Source: Isochrysis galbana (lineage: Eukaryota; Haptophyta; Isochrysidales; Isochrysidaceae). Taken from it: a DNA stretch of 64,000 nucleotides. This document shows, piece by piece, positions 52,228 to 60,809 of this stretch (within the stretch, counting starts at the first letter, position 1; each line of letters opens with the position of its first letter). The DNA lies in contig CM030932.1 in assembly GCA_018136815.1 (NCBI GenBank), positions 5,494,407 to 5,558,406 of the forward strand, given 5' to 3'. A program made the position numbers and the translations under genes. The notes beneath the pieces were generated by a model. That model made no database searches. It saw only the letters and a list, made by a program, of their open reading frames with translations, and was not told the DNA's origin.

Positions 52228-53172
52228 TCAACGGCGAGGTCTTTGCCCCTCAACAGGTGGAAGTGGTCCCGAATTTGGATGCTGATGATTGACAAGCATG
52301 AGACCACCTTGCAACGCCTTGGCGTACTGTTCGAGCGATTCCACAAAATTCCTTTCGGCGCCCACACGGTGCAGCGTCTCCTTCTTGATGTTCATGGTCG
52401 CTGTCACCATTCGTGCAATCATCTCCTCCTTGAATATTTGGTTGGGCTTCTCCGAGATCCGTGCCGTTGCGTCATTTTCGTCACGCAAGTGGCCTAAAGT
52501 AGATTCACGCTTGGCCCTCTCATCGTCAATCAGCCGTCCCATACCGTCGTTCTCGTCGATTATCTTCTTCAGAATGAGGGCTTCACGCTCTAGCCGCTCC
52601 ACTTTTGACACCTCCAACTGCCCCTGCAAGTCCTCAACCTGCTTCAGCAGCCGCAACCTCTCTCGATCGATGGCGGCATTTCGACGATCACGCTCGTCGG
52701 CGATGTCTTGCTCTGCCACTTCGAGGCGCTGATGCCATGCCGCGATTCGGGAGGGAATGTCCGGGGCGAGTTCTGCGATCTGTGCCTTGTACATTGCCGC
52801 AAGCGAATCCACCTGTGCCTGAAGATTGGTCTCTACCAGCCCAAACATCTCGATGCGGCGCTGTTGCTCTGTGACGAGCGAGCGCTGGATTCGCTGTATC
52901 CATCTCTCAATCCCCGTTAGCCGGTCTTCCTGCGTCTCATACACCTCCTGCACCCCCTGCTCGAGCTCCTCATAGAAGGGCACAAAGCGCTGTGTCATGT
53001 CCTCAAGGTCACTCACCTTCGGCCGGGCCTCGCGCGAAATAGTGGCGCGGCTAATGTTATCCATGGTCGTGGCCGCCGCGCTGGCTGCCCGTCCTGATGG
53101 CGCTGGCGCAAGCCGCACCGTCGGCCGCGAGGCGCGCGTCGAGAGGGCGGAGGCCGCCATGGTCGCGGACAT
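52228..53172 (-). CDS. SF-assemblin (striated rootlet fibre protein)
   Basis: 314 residues, single exon, ATG 53172. A non-helical Ser/Thr/Pro/Arg head (residues 1-45) is followed by an almost uninterrupted rod (KVSDLEDMTQRFVPFYEELE, RIQRSLVTEQQRRIEMFGLV, IADERDRRNAAIDRERLRLL, FKEEMIARMVTATMNIKKET) with the segmented 29-residue periodicity and Arg/Glu-rich pattern of SF-assemblin/beta-giardin. The C-terminus is short and Pro-rich. These proteins polymerise into the system-I striated fibres that anchor basal bodies along microtubular rootlets, so the organism makes flagella at some stage. Confidence 0.9.
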   Translation of the reverse strand: MSATMAASALSTRASRPTVRLAPAPSGRAASAAATTMDNISRATISREARPKVSDLEDMTQRFVPFYEELEQGVQEVYETQEDRLTGIERWIQRIQRSLVTEQQRRIEMFGLVETNLQAQVDSLAAMYKAQIAELAPDIPSRIAAWHQRLEVAEQDIADERDRRNAAIDRERLRLLKQVEDLQGQLEVSKVERLEREALILKKIIDENDGMGRLIDDERAKRESTLGHLRDENDATARISEKPNQIFKEEMIARMVTATMNIKKETLHRVGAERNFVESLEQYAKALQGGLMLVNHQHPNSGPLPPVEGQRPRR

Positions 53173-53678
53173 CTGCCCCCGCAGTTGGAAACAGCCCGCA
53201 CCCCACCTCCCCGGTTTCGCTCTTGCTTACTCTAGTCGTCCCGTTTTCAATCAGAACAGTAAGACAAAAATAGCCCGTTCACCTTTTCAGGGGGTGTTAC
53301 AGAGGGCTTGTAGGAGTTTGGCGTAAAGCGAGTACTGTGCGTTTCCGCTCGTCCCCCCTCCAGGAGTAAACACCCGTATTGCTCCCCCCCCCCCCCCCCC
53401 CCCCTCCCCAGGGGGAAGATGGCTCTGACCGTTGACCGTTGACCGTTGACCGCTAGCTGACGGACTCTAACTCTAACAGTGACAGCTGACGGACTCTAAC
53501 AGTGACAGTGACAGCGGTGAGAGTGAGGAGGAAGGAGAGGGAGGGGCGAGGGGCAGAATGTGGGAGTCGTCAGACGGCGAACAGGATGAGGGAGCGTCAT
53601 CGCTGGCTGGTGAGGATGAGTGATGAGTATAGGGGTGTGTGGTGTGTGGCGTGTTGCCGTGGTCGCCCTCCAGTAGCC
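53173..53678. other. Upstream region of SF-assemblin
   Basis: A C-run of about 21 bases at 53384-53404 and short tandem units (GTTGACCGTT at 53430; GACGGACTCTAAC at 53458-53500). No gene. Confidence 0.5.
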
Positions 53679-54780
53679 AGTAGGCAATAGGCAATAAAAA
53701 AAAACCTTTTAATATTCTCGCCTCCCCCGTGGCACTGACTCGCATATTCGTAGCCACGCCCCCTTCCCTTCCTCACCCTCATTCCCCGCCTTGCGGCAAC
53801 TCCCCTCGTGCTCTACTTAGGGGCTCGGGATATGTGGGGGGTCCGAGCGGAGCTGTGTGCACTTGTCCTCAGCGGCGTGTTCTCCGCTCCCTCCTGTGCC
53901 ACTGAGTGACCTGTTTGTTTTTAGAGTTGTTCCATGGCCCCTTGGCTTTGTGTGCGCGGCGTTCCTCTTAGATGACCTATAGTGATCGATCGCGTTCTTA
54001 GATGGTAAGTTCCCTCGGGCCGACGCTTCATGTTATGCGAGAAGGTGCGGGACTTCTACCGTCCCCGCTCTGACACTTGTGACTTCCAATACCCCCCCCC
54101 TCCTCCGCGCCAAAAGGCGCGGGACTTCGACCGTCCCCATTGTGACTAACATGTATATATGCGGGGGGTAATTTCCCCCCGTGTTCGGGTGGTGCACTGG
54201 GACTTTTGATGGCCCGCACCTTAGTCTTTCAGCGAGGCCAAGTGCTTTTGCTACGAGGCGGGTGTTTTCGCTCAGTTTTAGTCTACCTTTCTCGTTTTCA
54301 ATGAATACGGGGGCGCTGAGTTCTAGCGATTTCTTGAGTTTGGGCTTTCTCCCTTGAGCGGCTTTGTGCGTGCGTGCAGAGCAGTGCGCTTTTGGCGGGG
54401 TGAGGCCCCTGACTAATGTAGTGAATCTCACTAGTGTAGACTCTAGGATAGGTATGTAGTGGTATTCGTGTGACTCAAATTCTACTCTGTAGAAGTCTCT
54501 TAGTATGTATTTCCACGCTATCACGTATAGTGCTTTTAGGCTTTCGGGAGTGTTCGTACCAGGATATGCAAATCTATCCTTTATTTTCTGTGTGCGTGTC
54601 CTGTACCGGGATCGCGCTCACCTGCTCGGCCTCTGCGGGCGGACGCGGTCGCTTCGCCAGCGACAGCTCCATGGGTGCTGGGGGGGCGCCCGCGGCGGGG
54701 GACCCGAAGGAGAGGTGGGGAGCGGCGGCGCGCTCCATGGCGACCAACTATAAAGTTAGTTGAGTAGGCAATAGGCAATA
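53679..54780 (-). mobile_element. R1 long form with 18-bp target duplication
   Basis: AGTAGGCAATAGGCAATA stands at 53679-53696 and 54763-54780, flanking 53697-54762 (1066 bp). The target is itself a short tandem repeat, so the duplication is a little less certain than for the 17-bp cases. Left end: A-run plus inverted tail (CCTTTTAATATTCTCGCC). Right end: inverted head, sense CAACTAACTTTATAGTTGG then ATG. In sense (minus) order it encodes MERAAAPHLSFGSPAAGAP (from 54738), a possible short intron at about 54620-54601, and then the body from about 54590. Confidence 0.8.
54150..54738 (-). pseudogene. R1 long-form protein, decayed
   Basis: N-terminal segment at 54738-54622 (ends PAEAEQ before a GTGAGC donor-like site). 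Body at 54592-54150: KIKDRFAYPGTNTPESLKAL, YVIAWKYILRDFYRVEFE, LESTLVRFTTLVRGLTPP, then a polar region with KLKKSLELSAPVF. Aligns with 36642-36229 and 25545-25258. No polymerase or endonuclease motif is visible. Confidence 0.5.
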
Positions 54781-54812
54781 GGCAATAGGCTAGAATAGAC
54801 AATAGATAGGCA

Positions 54813-54895
54813 ATAGGGCGGTCAAACAGCAAACAGGGGCATTTTAACTATTAGTAAGGGTTGGGTTGCATCTTTTGACCGTGGCGCGATTTTCC
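54813..54895 (+). repeat. AGGGCGGTCAAAC dispersed repeat, copy 2
   Basis: Matches 29862-29945: AGGGCGGTCAAACAG, AGTAAGGGTTGGGTTGCAT, TTTTGACCGTGGCGCGAT. Confidence 0.6.
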
Positions 54896-55467
54896 AGCCG
54901 GGGAACGAGCCTCAGCCGGAGATCATAAACCCCAGCCGGAGACCATAAACAGCTACATTGTCATTGCCAAAGTTGCATTTGTCAATGCGATTGTTAATTG
55001 TCTAGGAACAAGTAATGGCACACACACTCAGTCTCATAAACATAGGGGATAGGCTACTACAGCTGCTTGGCGCCCCACAGTCTGGCCACCGCCGCCTCCT
55101 CTGTCTTCCGCCTGCGGCTTCGCACCTGCGCTCCCATCTCCGCCTCCGCTTCTTCTTCAGTCAGCCAAGGCGGCATGGCTCGACTCGTATGTGACGCGGA
55201 GCCGCGCCATCTTGCGCGCTCGCATCACCTCCGCGGAATCAGGCGAAGAGGGAGGAAGGGCCACGCCACACGGGGGGCTAAGAAGAACCGAAGAAGGGCC
55301 GCTGCTGCTTCCTGAACCCCGCTTGGCGTAATCGCGTGCATGGTGCTTTGGTGACTCTAGAAACTGGTGGCCGGGCAATTACAATTACAGGCATGCAACG
55401 CCATCGTACCTGTGGTTTATGGCGCCATGCCAACGCCCACCGCCGCGACAATCTTCGTATTGCCGGT

Positions 55468-55582
55468 CGCGATATCGCTCATCGCGATATCGCTCATCGT
55501 GGTATCGCTCATCGCGATACTGCCCATCACGATACTGCCCGTCGCGATACTGCCCGTCGCGATAGCGCCCATCGACATACGA
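55468..55582. repeat. 15-bp minisatellite
   Basis: About seven to eight tandem units of the GATATCGCTCATCGC type, changing gradually to GATACTGCCCGTCGC. Because 15 is a multiple of three, several frames stay open (repeats of YRDGQ / RDIAH / AISLI), which explains the long open frames here. Confidence 0.85.
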
Positions 55583-55607
55583 CCTGTCACCGTACAACAA
55601 CTTGACG

Positions 55608-56024
55608 ATGTCACCTCCAGGATGGTTTTCAAAGTACTACAAGAAAGTGAACACCCTACGCCCTCCTCGATGGCGCAAGGTCACCGAGTTGATCCCGTGC
55701 ACCTCCACCATGGCCACCAAGGAGGTTCAGACGGATCTTCCATCGGTGACCACAACGGAATTTGGGACGCAGCCCGACCTCCCCCCCCTAGCGCCGTTCC
55801 CCAGCGTCATGGCCACCAAGGAGGTTCAGACGGATCTCCCCTTGGTGACGACAACCGAAACTGGGACGCAGCCCGACACTCCTCCCCCAGCGCCGTCCCC
55901 GCGTCCCCCAGCGCCGTCCCCCAGCGAGGTTTCAGGAGTACCCGTGGAGGCACAGGCGCGTGAGGAGCGACGCGGCAGCCGCGAGCAAGGATCGGAGAAG
56001 CGCCGGCGCTCCGCACGCTCCTAG
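55608..56024 (+). CDS. Unrecognised open frame with internal duplication
   Basis: ATG 55608 opens MSPPGWFSKYYKKVNTLRPP and then two copies of a 30-residue unit (ATKEVQTDLPSVTTTEFGTQ and ATKEVQTDLPLVTTTETGTQ), followed by a Pro-rich and then Arg/Glu-rich tail. It lies within the inverted-repeat-bounded region. No known family. Confidence 0.3.
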   Translation: MSPPGWFSKYYKKVNTLRPPRWRKVTELIPCTSTMATKEVQTDLPSVTTTEFGTQPDLPPLAPFPSVMATKEVQTDLPLVTTTETGTQPDTPPPAPSPRPPAPSPSEVSGVPVEAQAREERRGSREQGSEKRRRSARS

Positions 56025-56414
56025 TGCCCCAGCGCGTTCGCTTTCGTGGTGGTGTGCGGCGGCTCCGGCGCAGCGGGAACGTAGAACGTAGCTAGCTAGC
56101 ATGGCGGCGGTAGTAAGTCGGTTGTAGGTGGTTGTGTCGGCCTGGGCTTGCTGTAGTTGATTGAAGTCTTGCAGCTGGTGCTTTCTAGTACCCAGATTAG
56201 CGAATGGACGGTGTTTCCCACTTCTTGACATTGTCGATGCCATTGTGCACTTTGCGCCCGTTCCGAGATCATAAAATGTGGTTTATGATCTCCGGCTGAG
56301 GCTCGTTTAAACACGCCCAAACAGGCATATTCTCGCCACCTCATCGATCCCAGCCTCGCGGCCGATGCCACCGAGCGAGAGGCGGTCCTAGCCTCTTGGG
56401 ACCGCCCTTTTTCC

Positions 56415-56732
56415 ATGTCGCCGTACGAGGTGGCCTCGTTGTACAAGAGCTCCGACGATTTCGAGCTCATTCACGCCATCCTCAAGGGCGGGCTCTCTCG
56501 AGCCTCCTGTAAAAGGCCTTCCCGTTCTCCCGAGGAGCCCGTTCCGGGCTCCCCGGATGGACCGTGCGCCGCGCTAGCCGCCGGTGCGCCTCCGCGGCTC
56601 GTTTCCCAAGAGGAAACGAGCTTCGCTCCGACAGACGCACCGAGCCCCAAAGTAGAGCGCACGAGGGGACAAGGCCGCCGCAAGGCAGGTGGGAGGAAGC
56701 TCGTTGGACAGGTCAGCGGGGCATTCCAATAA
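56415..56732 (+). CDS. Unrecognised open frame, partly repeat
   Basis: Opens MSPYEVASLYKSSDDFELIH; the frame is also open upstream (DATEREAVLASWDRPF), so it may be the end of a longer protein. From about 56545 it is repeat sequence shared with 17585-17690. Probably an element-derived fragment. Confidence 0.25.
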   Translation: MSPYEVASLYKSSDDFELIHAILKGGLSRASCKRPSRSPEEPVPGSPDGPCAALAAGAPPRLVSQEETSFAPTDAPSPKVERTRGQGRRKAGGRKLVGQVSGAFQ

Positions 56733-56819
56733 ATGGAAGACCGCCTCACTGACAATTGTGCGGCCCCGTATGCATGCAAAGAGCAGCATCGTCGGGCCAG
56801 CCTCGCCTACTGATGTTGG

Positions 56820-56935
56820 GGGGGGAAATGACCAGGGCCAAGGGTAGTGAGGGTGTAGGTGTAGAAAGATTGCTGCGTTATAGTAGTGGGGTCACGGCCG
56901 CATGTGCGTAACGAATATTACATGGTTTAAAAATG
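56820..56935 (+). repeat. R1 tail fragment
   Basis: GTGTAGAAAGATTGCTGCGT, GTCACGGCCGCATGTGCG and CGAATATTACATGG match the last about 110 bp of R1. Confidence 0.55.
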
Positions 56936-57253
56936 CACGTAGTTAATTTATTAGAATGCTCAAATGCTCTTCTTACTCATCCCTCATGGGTCCGTCTTTC
57001 ATCTTTTCATCTTTTCAGGTCCATGCATAACCACTAGCTGCGTCTCAAGCCCATGTTTGTGGACATCCGAAGCGCAGCGGGCGACATGGTGGGAGAGTGT
57101 CAGAAAATCTAGTCTGTGCCAACATTGGCCCATTAGGGACGTAATCAGCGGCTCGAGGCGTGCACGAGCAGCTCCGTACGTTTCGCACATATCATCCAAT
57201 ATGCACTTGTCAGCTGCTTATTTGCTCTCTTCCAATATGCACTTGCCAATTGC

Positions 57254-57983
57254 TTATTTGCTCGGGTTCACGGCATCTGTGATGGCGGATAGACGTGGCT
57301 TGTCGCCCTTGATATTCCCAAGCCTGACTAACTCCATGTAGAAAATCTGATGAGCAGAGTAATTGACTGTCAGAGATGCATAGGTTCGTGGCGACTGCAA
57401 GCATCAACAGGGCAGATTCGCAGTCCCAAGCGCACAACGTAGGCACCCTTACCAGCGGAGAGTTGGGCGGGATTGGACCGACAGACTTGTCACCATAGGC
57501 ATACTGCGGCGGAATCTTGACGATGACCTTCTGCCCCGGTCGCATGCCCGCAACCACTGCTTCCCATCCAGGGATGACCTTGCCCTTGCCAAGTCGGAAC
57601 TTGAAGGGATCGCTTCTGTCGTAGCTGGAATCAAAGCGGGTGCCATCGAGGAGATATCCGGTGTAATGAACGAAAACTTGCTGCATATTGACGGGCTTGT
57701 CGCCCTCGCCCGGTTCGACGAACTTGTACATGAAACCGGAGTCAGTGCTCTTGAAGCCATCCCAGAATTCTCCTGTAAATCCTCCTTCGTGATACGTCCA
57801 TGAGCCGTCAGCAGCGACGCTCGCGAGGGGCGAAACCGCGAGCGCCGAGGCCGCAGCACCGATGACCGCCCGCCTAGAGAAGACGTTGCCATTCGCTGCC
57901 GGCGCCTGTCTGAGCGCAAGCTCGGTCGGCGGCGCCAATGCCTGGCAGCCAGCAGTGAGCAGCCCGAGACAGACGAATCGCAT
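57254..57983 (-). CDS. FKBP-type prolyl isomerase, thylakoid-lumen type
   Basis: Two exons: 57983-57453 and 57346-57254 (106-bp intron, CTG|GTAAGG...CATCAG|ATT, phase 0), 207 residues. Leader in order: hydrophobic signal-like MRFVCLGLLTAGCQAL, an Ala-rich transit-like stretch, then twin-arginine FSRRAVIGAAASALAVSPLA (RR at 37-38) ending near residue 58. This three-part order is what a lumenal protein of a complex plastid needs. The FKBP fold follows: VFVHYTGYLLDGTRFDSSYD, KVIPGWEAVVAGMRPGQK, PPQYAYGD and IPPNSPLIFYMELV, with Y107, F117, D118, V136-I137 and W140 of the binding pocket. It would catalyse proline isomerisation during photosystem assembly. A short basic tail ends the protein. Confidence 0.92.
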
Positions 57984-58437
57984 CGGCAAGAGGAGAGAGC
58001 AGGGAAATTAATGCTTGTTTAAGAGTTTTATTTTAGTGACATACGTAAGTCCCCTATCAACTGATCAACTGCCACTTTGCAAATGACAAATGAGTGCGCA
58101 TTCAGGATTCAGGATCAATCAGTCGTGAAGCTCGTCGTGCGAGATTTTCGCCGAGGCAGGGTGACCGTGACCGAAATGGGGAATCGAGGAGGCAGGAAGT
58201 GTGAAGTGTGACCCTGAGAGTTTACTTCCAGGGCGGTGGGGGGTCGGGTGAGTGATGAGTGATGAATGATGAGTGATGAGTGAGAGTTAGGGTGCGTTAT
58301 AGTGTTAGTGTTAGAGTGACGAGTGCTAGGGCAATAGGACCGTCTAGCCTGGGGCCTAGGGCTAGGGCAAGGGGCGCTAGGGGTTGAAAAAAGGCAAATG
58401 ACAAATGAGTGCGCATTCAGGATTCAGGATCAATCAC
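57984..58437. other. Upstream region of FKBP and short tandem sequence
   Basis: 58083-58120 and 58397-58434 are direct copies (ACAAATGAGTGCGCATTCAG). Between them GAGTGATGA tandem units occur at 58245-58285. No gene. Confidence 0.5.
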
Positions 58438-58545
58438 AAAGGTGCGCGACTTCTACCGTCCCCGCTCTGACACTTGTGACTTCTAATAACCCCCCCCCTC
58501 CTCCGCGCCAAAGGCGCGGGACTTCTACCGTCCCCATTGTGACTG
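58438..58545 (+). repeat. Duplicate of 54045-54150 (R1 inner segment)
   Basis: GACTTCTACCGTCCCCGCTC, TGACACTTGTGACTTC, CTCCTCCGCGCCAAA(A)GGCGCGGGACTTC and CGTCCCCATTGTGACT appear in the same order. The unit itself contains a GGACTTCTACCGTCCCC direct repeat. Confidence 0.75.
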
Positions 58546-58760
58546 CCCCCCCCCCCCCTAAGCCACGCATTTCAGTCACACTGGGGGTATCCTCCCTATT
58601 ATCTATTATTTTACTCATCTATTTCTTTTGAAATCAACACCAAAACGAACGGGATCGACAAAGTCACGCGCCATCCATATCCATGCAAGCGCACGCCCTC
58701 TTCACACCGCCTCACGCACGCGGGTCCCTTCACACTACGCGCGCGTCGGCCGCCGGCCAG

Positions 58761-59105
58761 TCACATTGCATTGCTCGCCCACATGCCCTGCAGTTTTATT
58801 CGCAACCTTCGCGTCCAGATCGCGCTCTCCCACGAGTCTAGGAATTCTGTTTTGTTTACTTTGTTTCCCGCGTGAACGGATACCTCCGGAAGGTCTTCCA
58901 TGTATTGTGCGCATTTCTCCTTCGTGTATGGCTCGGTGAAGTTTTCGTCCTTGTAGACGTTGTGCGTGACGTGACGTGCGCGTGTAGTGATTCCCACAGG
59001 CTGGTCCACACGGCGCGCGTGATCGGCGGAGGTTCGTGAGGGTTGAGGGTTGCGCCATAGCGGCTGTGAGAGCGCCGACGACAACGAACAAATACCAAGC
59101 CGCAA
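58761..59105 (-). CDS. Possible small secreted protein, frame uncertain
   Basis: One minus-strand frame starts signal-like (MFVVVGALTAAMAQPSTLTN, ATG 59091), ends near PCGPAC and becomes repetitive. A second frame from there has natural-looking sequence (HVTHNVYKDENFTEPYTKEK, then YMEDLPEVSVHAGNKVNK, FLDSWESAIW) to the stop at 58761. A splice or a frameshift around 59000 would join them. No family recognised. Confidence 0.3.
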   Translation of the reverse strand: MRLGICSLSSALSQPLWRNPQPSRTSADHARRVDQPVGITTRARHVTHNVYKDENFTEPYTKEKCAQYMEDLPEVSVHAGNKVNKTEFLDSWESAIWTRRLRIKLQGMWASNAM

Positions 59106-59382
59106 ACTAATGACTAATGGACCTAGCTAAGAGCTAAGAGATTAGGGATAGAACATGTAGTCAAACAAAAGGGCCACACCAAGCCCACCAAAGGTGTCGT
59201 TCCGTCAATTGATGTGGGACATCAGTCGAATTGAGCGATCGAATGTCCACAGTTGTATATAGAGCGTTATTTTAAAATTAAATGCAGACTAGCGTAACAA
59301 CTTATTTTCGCTGCTTTCCCGCGGCGCGTGTCCCCCCCCCCCCGGGGGGCGCCGTGTCGGCGCTTTTCCCCTATGTGGACAA

Positions 59383-59742
59383 CTACATAAACATGCATTT
59401 AAGGAGGGCGTTGGTGAGGGCGCGGGGGTCGGGTGGGGTGGCGGCGTGTACGGCGCAGACGGAGGGCGGGCGTGCGCCGACGCAGAACTTGTCGCCGCAG
59501 GTGGGGCAGCGGAGCGGGCATGCGCGGGAGTTGCAAGATGACTTGCCGCAGACGAAGCATGCTGGCGGGCGGCTCGGACGCGCCTGGCGAGAGTTGGAGG
59601 CGGCGGCGTGGGCGGCGGGCTCGGGGCGGGAGGGGGTCGGCTCGGAAAAGTCGACGGTGTGTCCGGGGGCGTCGGCGGCGAAGGCGGAGGGCGATGGGGA
59701 GGAACGAAGCCAGAGGGCAATGGTGGCGATGAGCTGGGGCAT
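59383..59742 (-). pseudogene. Zinc-knuckle (gag-like) fragment captured in T1
   Basis: The minus-strand frame ends with CFVCGKSSCNSRACPLRCPT followed by CGDKFCVGARPPSVCAVH. This CxxC...C...CxxC...C arrangement resembles the Cys-rich module in gag proteins of algal retrotransposons. The N-terminal part is Pro/Ala low complexity. It is absent from the other T1 copies. Confidence 0.45.
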
Positions 59743-59759
59743 CGTCCAGGCGAGGCGCG

Positions 59760-60206
59760 ATGCTGCTCGTCACAGCCTCTGGCATGGGCCGTGGATGTGG
59801 AGACTTTCGCGTGGATCTGGCCAAGGAACGCTACCCGTCGATGTGGGCACTCATCGAGCCATACATGGGCCGTTGGTGCAAGGCAACCCTCATGCTCGTC
59901 GGCGACTACTCTGACGAGTACGACAAGATCCCAGTCCCCAAGACCAGCTACATTGGAGAGCAAGCCGCCGTCGCGTACCTCTGCATGGAATACATCACGG
60001 CGGTCGCGTACGCTGAAGCGGATCCCATGGTGCAAGTGCGCCGAGCAGCTGGCAAACTCTACATGCAGGACAAGAAGGCCGTCCTCGCATGCATCACGGA
60101 TCTCGCCACCCAAGATCAGCCAAGCGATATCGTTGCCTGCCAGCAGAACGACGAGGAAGAGGGATGTGAGAAAAAGACGAAGAAGATGAAAACTCAGCCC
60201 GCGTAG
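59760..60206 (+). CDS. T1 passenger protein, longest intact frame
   Basis: 148 residues from ATG 59760: MLLVTASGMGRGCGDFRVDL, AKERYPSMWALIEPYMGRWC, LMLVGDYSDEYDKIPVPKT, AAVAYLCMEYITAVAYAEAD, VRRAAGKLYMQDKKAVL, then DQPSDIVACQQND and a basic end. Copies at 3392-3860, 17178-17430 and 40258-40818 are broken in different ways, yet this frame is intact, so it is either recently copied or still used. It lacks the N-terminal about 45 residues (MGQYF...) seen at 40818. No transposase motif. Function unknown. Confidence 0.5.
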   Translation: MLLVTASGMGRGCGDFRVDLAKERYPSMWALIEPYMGRWCKATLMLVGDYSDEYDKIPVPKTSYIGEQAAVAYLCMEYITAVAYAEADPMVQVRRAAGKLYMQDKKAVLACITDLATQDQPSDIVACQQNDEEEGCEKKTKKMKTQPA

Positions 60207-60330
60207 CTGGGGGTATTGGGAGTGGGGGAGCGTGATTAGCTTTGTAATAATAATGTTAGAGTTGTAATTGTAATAATAATAACCAAAAAGAAAACAAATA
60301 GCCTGGCCCTCTTTTGACGGAACGCGACTT

Positions 60331-60809
60331 CACTACCAACCAGAACGACAGAACGACCAGGGATAGAGACCAAGCGCAAAAGGCGAAGCGCCCCCAAAAC
60401 GAATGCTCCCTTGTCCCTTGGGGGAGGCTGGAAAGTCGGGCCCCCATACAAAGGTATACACTACCCGATACCGCCAAGAACTAACCCCCGAGGCCCGCCC
60501 CACCCCTCCCCCCAACGCGAGGCCCAAAGTAGTGTACATGGGCCGAACCCTCGCCCGATAAAAGGAACGAGGGGGGAAGCGAAAAGGGGGAGAAGAGGCA
60601 GGGTTTTAGGCGATGTCAATGTGATTCCGGGAGGAGGTTAACCTATAGTAGCTTAGCGGACACCTTCAAGAATTTTTTCACCCTCACTCGTATCACTCTA
60701 CACGCGCTAATTTCTCCCACTCCATTCATAATTAACTTCCAAGATGTATCATCTATGCGGCGAAGCTTCCGGCTCCGAAACGGCTCCATGTGGATACGTA
60801 CGAATAGAG
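60331..60809. other. Intergenic with repeat F piece
   Basis: 60558-60665 matches 43650-43760. Otherwise nothing recognised. Confidence 0.4.

Larger units (their letters stand above)
54904..56307. mobile_element. Region bounded by 28-bp perfect inverted repeats
   Basis: 54904-54931 and 56280-56307 are exact reverse complements (left copy starts AACGAGCCTCAGCCGGAGAT and ends AAACC). They enclose 1.35 kb with a 15-bp minisatellite and an open frame. A weaker second copy of the inner motif (CAGCCGGAGACCATAAAC) follows the left repeat, and GATCATAAA precedes the right one. No target duplication was found; the element type is unknown. Confidence 0.55.
59192..60330 (+). mobile_element. T1 element, full-length copy
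   Basis: Left end AGGTGTCGTTCCGTCAATTG at 59192; right end CTTTTGACGGAACGCGACTT ending 60330; 1139 bp. Subterminal sequences match the copy at 3144-4278. Between left end and passenger gene lies a segment (59380-59750) unrelated to that copy, carrying a minus-strand zinc-knuckle-like frame. Confidence 0.75.

Noticed and set aside
55367-55963. 198-codon frame with repeated Ala-Ile-Ser-Leu-Ile
   Set aside because: Product of the 15-bp minisatellite, which leaves several frames open; the frame at 55608-56024 has the more protein-like sequence, itself uncertain.
59760-60206. Similarity of the T1 passenger (EYITAVAYAE...DKKAVL) to the histone H2A fold
   Set aside because: Only the spacing of a few hydrophobic residues agrees; the H2A signature and acidic patch are absent.
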